A DNA stretch of 64,000 nt, taken from Talaromyces rugulosus (lineage: Eukaryota > Ascomycota > Eurotiomycetes > Eurotiales > Trichocomaceae). Positions 11,041 to 25,799 of this stretch are shown here, piece by piece (position 1 is the stretch's first letter; each line of letters begins with the position of its first letter). A program made the translations under genes and the position numbers. The notes under the pieces are model-generated. The model did not search any database, was not told the origin of the DNA, and saw only the letters and a program-made list of their open reading frames with translations. The DNA lies in contig NC_049561.1 in NCBI RefSeq assembly GCF_013368755.1, positions 1,054,001-1,118,000 of the forward strand, read 5' to 3'.

Positions 11041-12180
11041 CTATCTCTTGCCCATCGAGTTGATCATCTCTCTGTGGGCGGCTCTATCCTGGTTCGTTTC
11101 CGACAGGGACGCGAGACCTAGAAGAAATCTAGATTAGATCTTGGTCACAATATAATCCAAAATGATGTACTTACTTCGGAGGTCGCCAACGACGTCCTTT
11201 GCTTTGCCAAAATATACCTCTTCTGTTTGTACCAATCAGCATCGCATATTTCTAAAATAAAATTAAAAAAACATACGCAGCAGATTCCTCATCTTCAATT
11301 CCATATCCTCCACAAGCCTGCCGACATTGGCAATATGGCTCGCATCCGACTCAACAGGAAGATCCGTCTCGATCTGTCGAGTCATATTCCCACTGAGATC
11401 CATTTCGCCTAGAGCATCGGTCTGGTTGGCCAGATGCAAAATAACAGTGCTGGTCAGGCGGTAGTGCGACATGCGAGCGCGGTCGGTGGCTTCAAAGACG
11501 TGAATGCTGTCCCATGCGCCCGAGCTTTTTCCACCAGGAGTGACTCCTTAAAAACCAGCATCAGTAAATCCATATCTTTTTTTTTTCTCGTCAAGAGGGA
11601 TTTAGATACCCTTCTTCAGCAACACAACCCCGGCAAACCCATCGTCCAAATCCCAAAAATAAACACTCCCAATGCCACCCTCATAGTACAAGTCACGGTA
11701 GACATCAAACGCCTCGTTGGCAGCAACCTCGAGCTTGCGCACGCGCTCACTCGGGACAGTGCCGTCTTCGAGCGGCGGGTCAAACTCGTTGCTCCAGGGG
11801 GACCGGTAGCTGTCGCCGTCGCGGTTGTAGTCGCAGAGCAGGTAGTCGCGGTTGGATTTGCTGCATCTTCGCACTTCGAGCGGTTGGTCGATGGAGGAGA
11901 GGAGGTCTTCGGTCAGGTCGGGCACGAGCGTGGTGATTGATTGTAGGCTGCGGCCGGTGTCGCGCGGCGAGAGCCGGCGGAGGAGGTCTCTGTTATGTTG
12001 TTTTGTCGTCAGTGGAGAGAGAGAGAGAGAGGGCGGGGTACAGCAGGATGGATGGGCAATGGAGGGAGGGCGGGCAATGTCTAAAGACTGGGCTATGCCG
12101 AGGTGAAGAGCAGATCCCTCTTGATATATTAGTATTCAGAGGCCGACTTACAGAGCACTGTCAAATTGGGTATCAGCCAT
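11041..12180 (-). CDS. cap2: F-actin-capping protein subunit beta
   Basis: The beta subunit forms a heterodimer with Cap1 that blocks barbed ends of actin filaments in the cytoplasm and cortical patches. Five exons (12152-12180, 11610-11989, 11277-11546, 11175-11222, 11041-11117) join to 267 residues, the normal family length. Family motifs are clear: [10 protein letters not shown] near the N-terminus, then [28 protein letters not shown] and [18 protein letters not shown]. Exon 1 encodes only the first ten residues. All junctions keep phase. A GA-rich tract (about 12010-12035) lies in the first intron. The gene looks intact. Confidence 0.93.
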
Positions 12181-12426
12181 GGTTGTAGAGCGTAGAGTGC
12201 AAGTGGTGACTGACTCCGTGTCGGCTCGGCGTGGCTTGACGGGGCAGCTGCGTGGAGCCGCAGTTTAACTAAGGCCGAGCCATGCTTCGTGCTGAAACAC
12301 AACACCAACACTATAAATAGTATTTGCTTCATTACGGTATTAATTCTACCAAAATATGCAACCCACTCTTCAAGTCATTATATGTCACAACTAAAGTACA
12401 TATTTACCCAAAGCCTGAATCTAAAC

Positions 12427-15400
12427 CTAAAAAAATTCGTCATCGTCGTCATCATCTTCAATTACACGGCGCGGTCTTTTCCGGGCCTTTTTCGGAGAGT
12501 TGGGCTCATTTAATCGACTAGCAAGAGTCTCAATGTCAGGAAGGTCGTAGTCCATGTCCTCGACATCGCTTATTTGAGACACGTAGAATGGTCGATCATT
12601 AGCATCGGGAGCCGCGTAAGGAGAACACATAAGCGGAGAAGAGCGATCGGTTTTGCGATCCGGAGAGGGAGGTATTCTGGTTGAATTCGAACTTGTGGGA
12701 AGCAATGCCTTTTTGGCAGGTTTGTAGACTTGCCTTGCAGGCAGCTTAGACGCTCTTTTTCGGATCTCGTCTAGAACAGAGTCATAATGCAACTCACAAC
12801 TAGGCTGCGTGGCGTCCATTTTCTGAAAAGCATTGACCATTCGCCGTGTCAAGGAGCCGTGTGCAATCAGCTTGGTAGGTCGAAGAGTTCGTTGTAGCTG
12901 AGGAAATGCATCTTTTCGAGGCCCTCGAATAAACTGCGGTGTGGTGCCTCCGACGTTGCGGTACCTGAATTCCAACTCACTCTCTTGTTGGGGTGTCAGT
13001 AGGACCTCCTCGGCGCGTGGAATTTCCGCTGGTTTCGGAGGAGGTGGCGTGGGCGCTCTTTTTTTCGGCTTCTTTTTGACCATAGTGCGTATATCGGCAT
13101 TTCCACTTCCCTCCCCAATCCGAGAAGCCTTGGTGAAGCCGGTTTCGACATCATCCGGCATATGGAACTTTTTAGGAGGTCGTTTGGGAGCCCGACCCTT
13201 TTTTTTCTTCGGTTCGGGCAATTCTTGCTGCGAGTTCTCAGGAGGTATATCAACTTCTCGCTTGTCAACATCAGGTTTAACGTCCTTGGGAAGAATGCGC
13301 GCTGATTTCTCCTCGTGAAAGTCAAAACGAGTGCCACTCGCGATGAGCTCCTGCATCTTTTCATAATTATCTTTCGCTTTGATATACGACTCTTCTTCCT
13401 TTCCTTGCATCAAAAGTAAGACGATGTTGCCGGCTCGCTTTCGACCAGTACGGCCCATTCGTTGCAGCATTCGGATCGGACTGGCGGAGGAATCGTAGCA
13501 TACAATCAGGTCAACTTCTCCAATATCCAGGCCTTCTTCACCGATAGATGTCGCGACAATCGTGTTGTAGGTGCCGCTTTTAAACTTTTCAATAACGCTT
13601 AATTGTTTCTTCTGGTCCATGCCTTCCGATCCTTTGGCGCTTGCCTGTCCTACGAAGACATGTGGTCGGATTATCGGTTCATGCCGCTTCAGCACTCTGG
13701 TGATCTCTTCAGCACTATCTCTGAAATGAGCGAAGATCATGATTCTCGTGTTTGATATTTGGTCTGTTCCCTCTCCAGCGTCCATGAAATGATTAAGAAC
13801 TATTTCTCTCAGGTATTCCAACTTTGGATGACCAATGAATTCCGGGTTTTTACTCCAAGGATCAATATGGTTCATCAACTTCTTGAAATGGTCTTCCTCG
13901 ACAATGGCTCTCTGGTATTTTCCCCCCTTTTTACCCTCGGTGTTCGACCTGAAAGATACCAAATGTCTATAAAAAGGGACAATACCGTGGTACTTTAATA
14001 AATCGATAGCATGCGCCACACTGGCCAAGACAGTAAACAGGGAGTTCACTTTTCCCTTTAGTCCGAAATGCGCATTTCTCCCTACGTCAGAAGCCATCCA
14101 CTGTTGCCGTGCTTTTGTGAGGCCGAATGCAGTAAGAGTCATGGGATCACGCCCCCAATAGGCGTTCAGACTCCGAAGCTGATCGACGCTAGATTGTAAT
14201 GCTTTTGACAAAAGATCCATACACAGAAGCATCTCTTCTGTATTGGTAAAAGTCTGGACATCGACATTGCGAGCGTGAACATACTCTCGAATATCCAAAG
14301 ATTGCTCAGTGCGGATCTCTACTCTTGCAATTTCCAGACCGTCGACAACCGTCTGAACAGCCTCAACGGTCGATCCAGGAGTAGCCGTTAACGCCAGGAC
14401 TCGAAAGCTTGAATTGAATCGTCGAAGAAACTTGACGACTTCGACGTAGGCATATCCACCAGTTGCGCGGTGTGCTTCATCTACCACAAGCAGGACAATG
14501 CGTTTCGGGTCGGCAATTCCGGTCTTAAGGTCGTTGGTCAGGGTTTGAGGAGTCATAAAAAATATGCGCTTAGTTTGCCACTCCTCTGCTCTGATTCCTG
14601 GAGGTACATTTCCCGTGAGAAGGGTGGTCTCAGAGCGAGGAATACCGGCGATTCCCAAACAAGCCGATACCTGTTGTGTGACCAAGGGTTTCGTAGGGGC
14701 AACAAAGACGATCTGGGCTGTCTTTGTCCATCGAAACCAGTTCAACATGATAGTGGCAGCAATAAACGTCTTTCCGAGACCAGTAGGCAGTGCAACCAGA
14801 AGGTTATGGAAGAGACCTTTCTGGGTGATGTTGAATTGGTAGTCTCGAATCCTGCCTAGATTGGTGGGATATACCCATGTCTGCATTGCCTCCGTATCTA
14901 ATTTGTGGTGGGTCGGCGGTTCGTCTCTGTCAGGTGGTGACCAGCTCCGAACTGCTTGTGAGGGATCTCGGGTGGCTGCCTGGAACAAGGTCGTCTGGCG
15001 GAGGTTTGTACGCTGCGTCTGGAGTGGTCTATTTGTTGTTGTTGGAGGAGGGGCCATGGACACCTTTTGAGGCGATAAGCATGGAGATGAGTCGAAAGCA
15101 TCGTCGGGAATGTCGCCGATATCGAATCCTATATCATCGGGTTGGGATACGACAGGCCGAGTCGTTGTCGTCGCGTTCGCTGACACTGTACTCGTATTGA
15201 ATTTGCGGGGGCGCTCTTCCTCGAATGATTCCAAAGATGCCGCTAGAGCAGCCAGTAAATCTACATCATTCTCGTCGTTTCCGGGTTCATGTCTAACTGG
15301 GCCACCACTGGTTTCCGGCGCCATTGTCTGCTGTATCTGTGGTTCTGGTTTCTTCCACCGAGGTCCACGGATTCGGGACGGACTCGAATGTGGCTGCGTC

Positions 15401-15750
15401 AGCTGTGTGACAAAGGTGTCTTCTTGCAGGCTCGGTTTCTTGGGGACGAAGATTTTATATTTGGACTGGTATCCGTCGTCGCTTTCGTCGTCCTCGGAGT
15501 ATCGCTGGGGGGATGGTAGTGACGGGCTGCCATCTGAGTCCATATCGTCGTCTGGGTCTTCAAATTCATCACCGCCGAGCCCCGCTGCGGCCTTGCCATG
15601 GGCTGTGCTGGCGGCCGAACCATTTCTCAAGCGCCTTCTCTTGGACGGGCGTGGGGAATCGGCCACGCTGGCCTGGGAGTCAACGACCTCGGATTGAGTA
15701 CTGGCGACGACGAAGTCATCGTCGTCGAAGTCGCTGTAGGTGTCGGACAT
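12427..15750 (-). CDS. mph1: ATP-dependent DNA helicase Mph1 (FANCM family)
   Basis: Mph1 is a 3'-5' SF2 helicase that dissociates D-loops and remodels stalled forks in the nucleus. It is one uninterrupted exon of 1107 residues, the usual fungal length. An acidic N-terminal tail precedes the helicase core. Walker A is [16 protein letters not shown], the DEAH box is [11 protein letters not shown], and the C-terminal helicase lobe ends with [10 protein letters not shown] (motif VI). The C-terminal third is basic and disordered, with [14 protein letters not shown] and a closing acidic patch of Asp/Glu, as in other fungal Mph1. The 5' end lies about 1 kb from the divergent GPI-protein gene. No damage is seen. 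Confidence 0.95.
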   Translation of the reverse strand: MSDTYSDFDDDDFVVASTQSEVVDSQASVADSPRPSKRRRLRNGSAASTAHGKAAAGLGGDEFEDPDDDMDSDGSPSLPSPQRYSEDDESDDGYQSKYKIFVPKKPSLQEDTFVTQLTQPHSSPSRIRGPRWKKPEPQIQQTMAPETSGGPVRHEPGNDENDVDLLAALAASLESFEEERPRKFNTSTVSANATTTTRPVVSQPDDIGFDIGDIPDDAFDSSPCLSPQKVSMAPPPTTTNRPLQTQRTNLRQTTLFQAATRDPSQAVRSWSPPDRDEPPTHHKLDTEAMQTWVYPTNLGRIRDYQFNITQKGLFHNLLVALPTGLGKTFIAATIMLNWFRWTKTAQIVFVAPTKPLVTQQVSACLGIAGIPRSETTLLTGNVPPGIRAEEWQTKRIFFMTPQTLTNDLKTGIADPKRIVLLVVDEAHRATGGYAYVEVVKFLRRFNSSFRVLALTATPGSTVEAVQTVVDGLEIARVEIRTEQSLDIREYVHARNVDVQTFTNTEEMLLCMDLLSKALQSSVDQLRSLNAYWGRDPMTLTAFGLTKARQQWMASDVGRNAHFGLKGKVNSLFTVLASVAHAIDLLKYHGIVPFYRHLVSFRSNTEGKKGGKYQRAIVEEDHFKKLMNHIDPWSKNPEFIGHPKLEYLREIVLNHFMDAGEGTDQISNTRIMIFAHFRDSAEEITRVLKRHEPIIRPHVFVGQASAKGSEGMDQKKQLSVIEKFKSGTYNTIVATSIGEEGLDIGEVDLIVCYDSSASPIRMLQRMGRTGRKRAGNIVLLLMQGKEEESYIKAKDNYEKMQELIASGTRFDFHEEKSARILPKDVKPDVDKREVDIPPENSQQELPEPKKKKGRAPKRPPKKFHMPDDVETGFTKASRIGEGSGNADIRTMVKKKPKKRAPTPPPPKPAEIPRAEEVLLTPQQESELEFRYRNVGGTTPQFIRGPRKDAFPQLQRTLRPTKLIAHGSLTRRMVNAFQKMDATQPSCELHYDSVLDEIRKRASKLPARQVYKPAKKALLPTSSNSTRIPPSPDRKTDRSSPLMCSPYAAPDANDRPFYVSQISDVEDMDYDLPDIETLASRLNEPNSPKKARKRPRRVIEDDDDDDEFF

Positions 15751-16756
15751 TTTGGATGCACAGGCCGGCGGCCGTGGTGTTTTAGTACATCAAGCTCGAT
15801 TGATGACATCGACGGAGCAGGAACGCGACACGACGCGCCGCGAAAGCACGTGACGTCTCTAATAGGAATAGCTTGCATCTACATCCCCTTTCGTTATTTG
15901 ACGGTCCAGAATCCAGATGTCCGGGGTTTTAATTAAGTAATTGTTAGTCTCCTAGAGCCGGAGGAAATTAAACGCTTTGTCTGGACTACAAGATTCGTGT
16001 GACCAGTCAACTGGGCTTGCTTGCCACCGATTGGCACCAAGGACAGCCACAAATCAATATTACTGTGCCAGATGGTGAATAGCAATAATATATCAAGGCG
16101 ATGTGCTATTACCCCCGGCATAGAGGCAATTTGAAATTGGCAGTATTGTCTATTATCAATATTATTTGTATTTGATAGTACTAGTATTGCACTCACATGA
16201 CCAAACAGGCAGCCTGAGCTACTAGTCGCGGGACCCACACATTAATATGATCGTCGAGCTTCCCCGGATTCGCGTTCGCGACTCCAGTCTCTCCAGTCGG
16301 GGAATTGGCGATCACTACTCAAACATGCATAAATACTCCTGTAGCCATGCACTGTCCAGTGTCCACTGCGATGCTCTGCTGATCGGCGCAAAACAAGAGG
16401 CAAAACACGCGCAGCCCCCGAGACAATCCCTGCGGCGCTCAGGGAGCCACCTGAGACGCAGCCAATCAGCAGCCGCGGTGGCAGATGCGAGGGCCTAAGT
16501 GCAGCCCGCACAGCCAATCAGCGGGCGGTCTAGGCCTGGGGAGAATCCGAAACAAGAGAGCCTCCCGCGCTAAGCCTGATTGGGAGGAAGTCATTGAATG
16601 CTCCTTCCTCCTCATTTTTTTCATTCTTCCTCCTTCCTTATTTCTCGTTCTTGCTCCTTTCTGTTTTCTACACGCTCTCTCTCTCCTTCTCTTTGTCCAT
16701 CACTTCTGTCTATACCAGCTCGCTGCTTTGCACAATACCCCATCCTCGCCAACAAC
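15751..16756. promoter_or_regulatory. Divergent promoter of mph1 and the GPI-protein gene
   Basis: About 1 kb separates the two starts. Two CCAATCA elements (16462-16468 and 16514-16520) sit 240-295 bp upstream of the plus-strand ATG. A long CT-rich tract (about 16600-16740) runs up to 16757, a feature often seen just before the start of strongly expressed fungal genes. Factor binding is inferred. Confidence 0.55.
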
Positions 16757-17454
16757 ATGAAGTTCTCCATTGTCGCTCTTTCTGGCCTCGCTGCCATTGC
16801 TGCCTCCCAGACCACCACCGGCACTGCTGCAACCGCGGTAGTTTCTTTGACTCCGGAGGCATCCTGTGCTACCAAGTGTGAGCAGCCTCAGTTTTGATAT
16901 CTATCTCTGTCAATGCTCTTTAAACTAAACATTATTCTTTCAGGTGCCGACACCGACGTGTGCTGCAGGGCTCAATGCTACCACGTGCCATGCCCCGACG
17001 CCTCCATGGCTAACGACACCACTTCTTGCGTGGCTGCCTGCCCCCAGGGTGATGGCTCTGCCAAGGATACCGACGCCTATGCCAGCTGCCAACAGTCCTG
17101 CTACAACTCCCACTTCTTCCCCGCAACTGCCTACACCGGCGGTGCAACTGGTACTGTTGCCAGTGCCAGCGCCAGTGAGACTGGAAGTAACTCGGCTTCC
17201 GCCACCGGCTGTACGTGTTATACTATCCCCAAGTACTTTGTTCTCCAGCATACTGACATATCCGTGACTGCTTAGCCTCGGACTCTGAATCTGGCTCTGC
17301 TACCACGACAGGTGCTTCGGGCACCCAGTCTGGCAGCGCCACTGCCAGCGGCAGTGGTGCTAGTGCCACCAATACTGGTGCTGCCAGTCAACTTGGCTTG
17401 CAGATCGGCTCTGCCGGTATTGTCGGCGCTATCGTGGCTGCCATGGTTCTCTAG
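16757..17454 (+). CDS. Secreted GPI-anchored cysteine-rich protein
   Basis: This is a probable cell-wall or plasma-membrane surface protein. Three exons (16757-16877, 16944-17210, 17276-17454) join to 188 residues. The first 18 or so residues are a signal peptide (MKFSIVALSGLAAIAAS). A compact cysteine-rich segment (about residues 36-95) has some eleven Cys, including VCCRAQCYHVPC. A Ser/Thr/Ala/Gly-rich stalk follows. The C-terminus is a hydrophobic tail (IVGAIVAAMVL) after small residues, typical of a GPI signal. The cysteine pattern resembles fungal GPI-anchored serine-rich proteins. I cannot assign it firmly to CFEM. No enzymatic function is suggested. Confidence 0.82.
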
Positions 17455-18174
17455 ATTGTGTTTGATCTAGGTTTGAGAAAGGACGTGTCTGGCTGTAGTT
17501 AATAATCCATTCGATTCTCCATCTTCGGAACACATGTACTTTACAAATACATAATTAATGTGACGCTTACGGATATATCATAATGTATCTCTTCAAAAAT
17601 GCACTTGGAATAAACAAAAATAAACATTGAAGTAGATAACATGGAGCCTACATTTCTTCCCTATATCTGTTAATCACTTCAAAAAGAAACACGAACGCCA
17701 CTGATGTGAATTGCCTCTACCGCGAAGGTATTCAGCCACAAGATCCTTGTAAACGCCAACAATGCTAGCCCTAAGCCTTATTGCCCAAACGGGTAAATCC
17801 CCAGGAGGGGCTGATTCTTCCCCATACGGAAAGTATTGTTTTCTGGCAGCCTAATTTTACTTTTCTATTCACCGAAATATTATAGAATGCTTGCAGCTAT
17901 GGTCAGCTTTCTCTCTTATCGTAATCATTGCCTATTCCGGTATAGCTCATCCCAACCAAGAGCCAGCCAATCAAATTACTATTTTCCCGTCGCAAAACTC
18001 ACCAACTTCTTGCAAGAGTTTGCTAGAGAAAACAACCTTTGAAGAAAAACTATATCCAGATAACTGTGGACGGCAAGCAATTGATACGGTTCCACCCAAT
18101 CTATCAACTATCTGGTAATTGCGCTCGATCGGGAAGTCTGCCTGCCGCGCCTTCCTGTTGTGTGACTTTTCCCC
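17455..18174. other. Intergenic region
   Basis: This 720 bp holds the 3' flank of the GPI-protein gene and the promoter of the Zn2Cys6 gene. I see no further gene or clear element in it. Confidence 0.5.
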
Positions 18175-20510
18175 ATGCCCGACACCAACGACACTCCATT
18201 ACGGCCCTATCGATCACACAAGATCCCCGCCTGTGACTTTTGTCGAAGACGGAAAAGCCGATGTACACAGGACTTGGTGGACCAGCCATGTCTGCTGTGT
18301 CGCATGCACGGGGCTGCATGTTCCACCGCCAAACGTGGTGTTGATGCGAGTCCTCGTGCTCAAACACCGACGGCGAGTAATAGTACCAAGAGACGGCGTG
18401 TAAACGACAAAGGGTCGCAAAATACCGATGGGCGCCAGAGAAGGTCATCGAGAACTGCTGCAGCTCGGCATTCTCCTGTTGTTGAAGAGCAGCAGTCGAG
18501 ACCTGCACGGCGGCTTTCTGCTGTTGCCGCTAATGATACAAACAATCAGTCTAGCCACATTATCGGGCCAGCCATGGCTCGTGATGCTCAAGTCCTCCAG
18601 CGATATATGTCGCCGGCCTATGATACAGCAGTTTCCTATGCTCGCCCAAACCCATATAGCGTGTACTCACACGATCCACGAGACCCTGTGGTGTACATGA
18701 AAGTTCCTCGTCATCGTAACATTGTGCCTTCTGGGAACGGGACCGCTGGCTTCAAGCAGTTTGAATCAATGGAAAAAATAATCGAGCCGTTGGGGCCAGA
18801 GCTTTTCCATGTGTATGCAGTCCTCCGAGACCTTCTCATTAAAAAAATCCGCTAATATTGGCTGCAGTTATTTTGAAAACATCCATCCTCCATTTCCAAT
18901 CTTGGATGAAAATACAGTTCTTGAGGCTTATCGTCAAGACGGTCTCCCCCATTCTCTTGTGTGTGAAATATACGCCGTCTCCCTCATTCTGTGGAAAACG
19001 TCGAGGAAAATCGCCAGCAGTGGTCGTCCAACTCCAGACATTAGGTATATGTGGAATCTAGCCGTCAGTGCTATGAACGACGATTTCTCGGCACCGGATT
19101 TTTCTACTGTCTTGGCCTGTATTCTAGATCTTCTTGGACGGCCGATTACTTCTATCACGTACAACGCGGTAAACATCGGCCGAGTTGTTGCTCTAGCCCA
19201 AAGCTTAGGGCTGAATCGAAATCCACTTAAATGGGACCTTGACTTTAGGCAAAAGAGTCTACGTATTCGTACTTGGTGGGGGATTCTGATCCATGATCAG
19301 TGGTAAGTTGCTGTCACCTTTTTAAAACTCTCGACTAACTTTCGCAGGGCGAGTCTATCGCATGGGACTCCGCCTCATATCCATCGGTCTCAGTGGGACG
19401 TTCCACTGCCTGACTCAGACTCTTTGCTGATAAACGGTGCTTCTACGGGTGGCTTTATAGCAAATGATCGAGCCCAAGGTGGCCGCTGTTTTATCGCTCT
19501 GTGTCAATTGACCGTCGTTCTAGGAGGCATTTTGTCTTTGCTATACACAGTTGAAGATCAAACTAGGGAACAGGCATTTAGAGCTTTGAGAAGACACGAA
19601 ACAGCACTTGACCAGTGGGAGGAGGGCCTGCCTCATTGGCTTTGCCCTGGTAGTCTATCGTATAATAGAAAGACTGCTGGAGCCTTGAACCTGCAACTTT
19701 GCTACCTGGTTGTGCGAATGTGTCTGTGGAGAATAGGGCTTCTTGTAGGTCTTCGGTTTATTTATTTTTAACTACTAACGTTTACATATCAAGGAACTCC
19801 ATCGGTCAGACGATGCCGACATAAAGAAAGACAAATTATACTACCAGGCAAGATGCCGAAAGGCTGCCCGGGCGGTAATTGACTTTATTACTTTGTTGAA
19901 AAGGAGTGAGATCGACGTGTTCTGGTTACCTTGTAAGCAATCATTCTGATACCAGCATCTATATATCCACTAATATAAACATCAAGATACCGCGTACCAC
20001 TTTACTTCAGCAGCGACACTGATTCTTCGCTGTGCACTCGAGGCCGAGGATACCGATACTGCTCAAGAATGTGTAGCAAGCGCAAAGAGACTGATGGATT
20101 TTCTGCGCAAGATGAAAAATGAGGTTAATTGGGATCTGGCAGATATCTGTCTTGGTCACTGCGAAGCCGTCGTTGAGAAATTGAGCGACAGTCACTGTCT
20201 CGAGACGTGGCGCAGGATTCCACATGGCGGTGGACAACAACAACAACAACAACAACAACAGTTTGAAGAAGAGTGGAACAGGAATATACCGGCTCAGGCA
20301 AGTCATGAGGGTCCTCCTGAACCATTGGATGATGGTATTTTCGTGCCGTTGAACCAGGACGTGAACGAATCAGGAGCGGAGAGTGCCCAGACTCTTTTTC
20401 AGGATCTTATGGCCTACAATTCTACGCCAGGGACCATGATTGACAATCCCATGTTCCCTGATCTGTGGCAGCTGCCATACTTGGATGAGTATAGCTATCG
20501 CAATTTCTAG
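18175..20510 (+). CDS. Zn2Cys6 fungal-specific transcription factor
   Basis: This is a nuclear regulator with an N-terminal binuclear zinc cluster, C-X2-C-X6-C-X8-C-X2-C-X6-C, beginning CDFCRRRKSRC at about residue 20. A basic stretch (TKRRR) follows. The middle region has the fungal_trans landmarks YFENIHPPFPILDE and RIRTWWGILIHDQW. Five exons (18175-18812, 18868-19302, 19348-19744, 19794-19932, 19987-20510) join in phase to 710 residues, with introns of 45-55 bp. A nine-Gln tract encoded by CAA codons lies at about 20236-20261. The ending is acidic, a possible activation region. It is 198 bp upstream of, and on the same strand as, an ACC deaminase gene, so it may regulate that gene. Its target is not shown by the sequence. 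Confidence 0.85.
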
Positions 20511-20708
20511 CTCGATTTGTCACTTTCCGTCGGGTATTGAGAAATGTCTGATAAGATAGGGTACAACGCATGTTTCCCGACGGAGAACACTCACAGATGG
20601 ATAATGGAATCTCGTGGCCAACCCCGCATATAAAAGACGTACATCTCGACCAGTTTCATTTCAGACTTTCTCTCCATTACCGTCTTGAAATTTAACAAAT
20701 TCAACAAC

Positions 20709-21807
20709 ATGCAGCTCCCACAACCCTTTGCCGATATCCCGCGAGAATCGTTTCTCTTCGGTCCGTCGCCCATCCAGCACCTTCCCAACATCACCAAAGC
20801 CCTCGGTGGACAGGTTCATATTTATGCAAAGAGAGAAGACTGTAACTCTGGTCTCGCTTTTGGAGGGAATAAAACCCGGAAATTAGAGTGAGCACCAAAA
20901 GTAAACATCCAAGTCACATGTAGAGCGGACTGTTAAACTCGAAATCAGATACCTCGCATCAGATGCATTAGCACAAGGATGCGACACATTGGTCAGCATC
21001 GGCGGATTCCAGTCCAACCATACTCGACAAGTAGCAGCAATTGGGACTAAATTGGGAATGGAAGTCGCCCTTGTCCAGGAGAAATGGGTGCAGTGGGAAG
21101 ACCCAGTGTACGACAAGGCCGGAAACATTCAGCTGTCACGGCTAATGGGCGCGGATGCGCGTCTCGATCCGTCTCCATTCGGCATTGAGCATAAACAGAC
21201 ACTCCAAAAGCTGCAGCAGGAGATGGTTGACAGGGGCAGGAAGCCGTATTACATCCCAGCGGGAGCTTCAGATCACCCATTAGGCGGCCTGGGTTTCGCG
21301 CGGTGGGCGTTTGAAGTCGAGCAGCAAGAAAAAGAAATAGGAGTCTTCTTTGACACAGTCATTGTGTGTGCAGTCACCGGTTCGACCATGGCGGGCATGG
21401 TAGCAGGATTCAAGCTCGCACAAAAGAAAAATGGCTCACGGCCACGCAAGGTCATTGGCATCGACGCCTCGGCGACGGTCAAACAGACCTTTGACCAAAT
21501 CCTGCGCATCGCCCGGACCACAGGAACCAAAATCGGTCTGAGCGAAGACGACAATGTCACGGCGGATGACATCATCCTCGACGACAGGTATCACGCAGGC
21601 GTCTATGGGATCCCAGATCAGCAGACCATTGACGCTATCAAGTTTGGAGCCTCGACAGAGGCCTTCATCACCGATCCCGTATACGAGGGTAAGAGTCTGG
21701 CAGGGATGATGGACCTGGTGCGAAAAGGGGAAATCACCGCGGGGTCCAACGTGTTGTATGCCCATTTGGGAGGGCAGTTAGCACTGAATGCGTACACTGG
21801 GATGTAA
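20709..21807 (+). CDS. acdS: 1-aminocyclopropane-1-carboxylate (ACC) deaminase
   Basis: This PLP enzyme should convert ACC to 2-oxobutanoate and ammonia in the cytosol. Two exons (20709-20887 and 20949-21807) join at GA|A to 345 residues, the usual length. The PLP lysine lies in [12 protein letters not shown] and the nucleophilic Ser in [12 protein letters not shown]. Two positions that separate ACC deaminase from D-cysteine desulfhydrase carry the deaminase residues: Glu in [11 protein letters not shown] and Leu in [11 protein letters not shown]. This makes deaminase activity likely, although only biochemistry would prove it. A zinc-cluster factor precedes it on the same strand. In plant-associated fungi the enzyme supplies nitrogen and lowers plant ethylene. 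Confidence 0.9.
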
Positions 21808-22140
21808 CTTTCGCCAGTGTGACAGACAGCGTGGCAGTCCAGAAATTTTTCATTACCATCATACCTTTGGATCTGGCCGCAGTACATTCATCTCTTTATT
21901 TCTATCAAAGAAATCCTAGTTTAGTATGTGCAAGCAGACCCTGTTAGCCAGTATAATTAAGATTATGCCAGACCGAGAATTCGGTCGCAAGGTCGGCGGT
22001 ATGGTCCGATCCTCGACGGATTGGCCTGTCCTTCGGCCATATCTCTCGTGAAATAATTGTAAATACAGATATATAAAAAAAAATATAAAAAAAATACACA
22101 AGGCGCAAGAACTATCGTCACTCGTGAGATTTAAAGGCCA
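21808..22140. other. Convergent 3' region
   Basis: This lies between the ACC deaminase and methyltransferase stop codons. It includes an A-rich run near 22070-22100. No gene is seen. Confidence 0.5.
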
Positions 22141-23103
22141 TCATAATTGGTCAGACTCTGGTCGTCTGCCATAGAGGAACCTATAGACGGTATACAAGTG
22201 CAGACTTCTATCATTCAAGTCCTTGCGTACCATGGAAAACAGCACATTTGCCTGGTCGAGGGTGTAACCCAGGACTCGCGTGAAGAGAGCCATAGAATGC
22301 GCCTCAACAGATTCGGTCATGTGGACGCGCTCAAAGGTGCCGATCTCTTTGAGCTTCGCATCTTTCGCCCAAGTCCCGATTGGCACCTGCAACAAGGCTC
22401 GAACATTAACTTAATAAATAAAGAAGGGTACAAGTTAACTTACCTTCATGATCAGTTCATCCACCCCTTCAAATCCGGCTTCCACCATCCACTGCTTCTG
22501 CAACCGACCCACGTTCAGCGGCTTCTGGAACTGATCACTGAGCTCTGACAATGTGGTCACCCAATCCAGGGTCCATGGAGCCTTGGCGAGCGGCTTGTCG
22601 TCGTCACTAAATATCCAGGCGTCGTACTCTTGCACTTCCAAATACCCGCCTGGTTTCAAATTTTCGTATGCCTGTTTGTATAGCTTGGGCCAATCCCCAG
22701 TACTGCCACACAACGAACGCCAATGGATCATGTCGAATTTCTCGTCTTCACCAAATTCCCAGGGTTGCTCAAAGTCGTCAATGTAAAATTTCAGATTGGG
22801 TGGGACAAAGTGTGGCTGGATGGGCGACAGATCGGTCCCAATGACAACCGCCTCGGGACACTCATCAGCAAACTCGACGGCCCAGATGCCAGTGCCGGTG
22901 CCAATATCCAGTACCCGTTGCGGATTCCTGATGGGCGCGCGGTATATCCTGCCGGAGAGACAGAGTCTGTAAACATGGTGCTGCAGATCCAAGCGGTTCT
23001 GCTCGGCTTCATCGTTGGGGAGGACGTATTCGCCGGCCTTGTAGGCATGGTACCGACGGCCATTCTCGTACTCGTAGTCCAAAATCGAGGAGCGTAGCGA
23101 CAT
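22141..23103 (-). CDS. LaeA-like SAM-dependent methyltransferase
   Basis: This is a class I methyltransferase of the large fungal group that includes LaeA and Lae1. Two exons (22444-23103 and 22141-22386) join at AAG|GTG to 301 residues. The start region LDYEYENGRRYHAYKAGEY is the family hallmark. Motif I is VLDIGTGTGIWAVEFADE, followed by GTDLSPIQP and FDMIHWRSLCGS, then LKPGGYLEVQEYD. The second exon provides the C-terminal segment. Substrate is unknown. Most paralogues are not global regulators, so the LaeA role should not be assumed. It is next to a GMC oxidoreductase gene on the same strand but 745 bp apart. Confidence 0.88.
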
Positions 23104-23848
23104 GCTTGTCGATGTGACTGAGCCCTCGTACGCGGAATCGGAGTCGCCATCGCCATCGCCCTGTTCTCTCTAATTCAGTTCTCTGCTAGGCTGTTTCGCA
23201 GTAACTCAAACACACACATACATGGTCTATCTGAATCGCGGGATGATCATGCGGTATCGCCGGTCGCCCCCGGCTTCGCGAGGACGGCTGATTAGTGTTG
23301 GTCATGTTGAGAATATTAAAGACAATACATAATCACAACGATAAGAGACGGTGAAACTGGAGCGCAGAGTCCGTCTCATTGCGGTGGACATGGTTGACTG
23401 TTAGATTAGAGTTGCTGATACAAATCCGCCTCCTACTTAGTGTGGTCCAATAAGGGTGAGTCACGCCAAGGCGGTCAAAATCAATCCAAATTAGAATTAA
23501 TTAATCAAGCTGTTGGATAAGTTTAATTTTCCTTGTAAATTAGTGTAGTTGTTGAATTAGAGAAATGTTGAATAATACTTGTAGTTAATGTTCTATGCAG
23601 TTACTATTAAAATCCTTTATTAGCTTCGTAACACTAGCTCTGTGCGACCTGATCTATCATAATCTCGTAAGCCCAGTGAGGAAAAATCTGACGTTTCCTC
23701 TGGACTGAGTCTTTGTTGATGGTGAATTACCCACATGGAAGAAAGCTAGGCTTGCGTTCGCTATGAGGTTCCTGCAGCTAAACTCGGACTTGTCTTGGTA
23801 CTCGCAATTACAACTAGTCATACTTACACTACGTGTTATACCAACTAC
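23104..23848. other. Intergenic region, partly AT-rich
   Basis: This is the promoter side of the methyltransferase gene and the 3' flank of the GMC gene. The part at 23480-23620 is rich in A/T and TpA. No gene is recognised. Confidence 0.5.
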
Positions 23849-25615
<1,767 letters not shown>

Positions 25616-25799
25616 TTTATAAACAACACTACAATGAACTGAGAGTGGTACAGCTTTGGCTACAAATGCCCGTCGGCGATATTCCAGACAATAAGATGGA
25701 TTTGGTTTCAGCTGATTCAGCTGCGTCCTGTATAAGCATACATGATACATACATGTACCGCCGTATCAATACGTATCAACGGAGTTAACACCTTTCGTC

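Noticed and set aside
12941..13318. Open frames opposite mph1
   Set aside because: They are shadows of the mph1 exon with no domain of their own.
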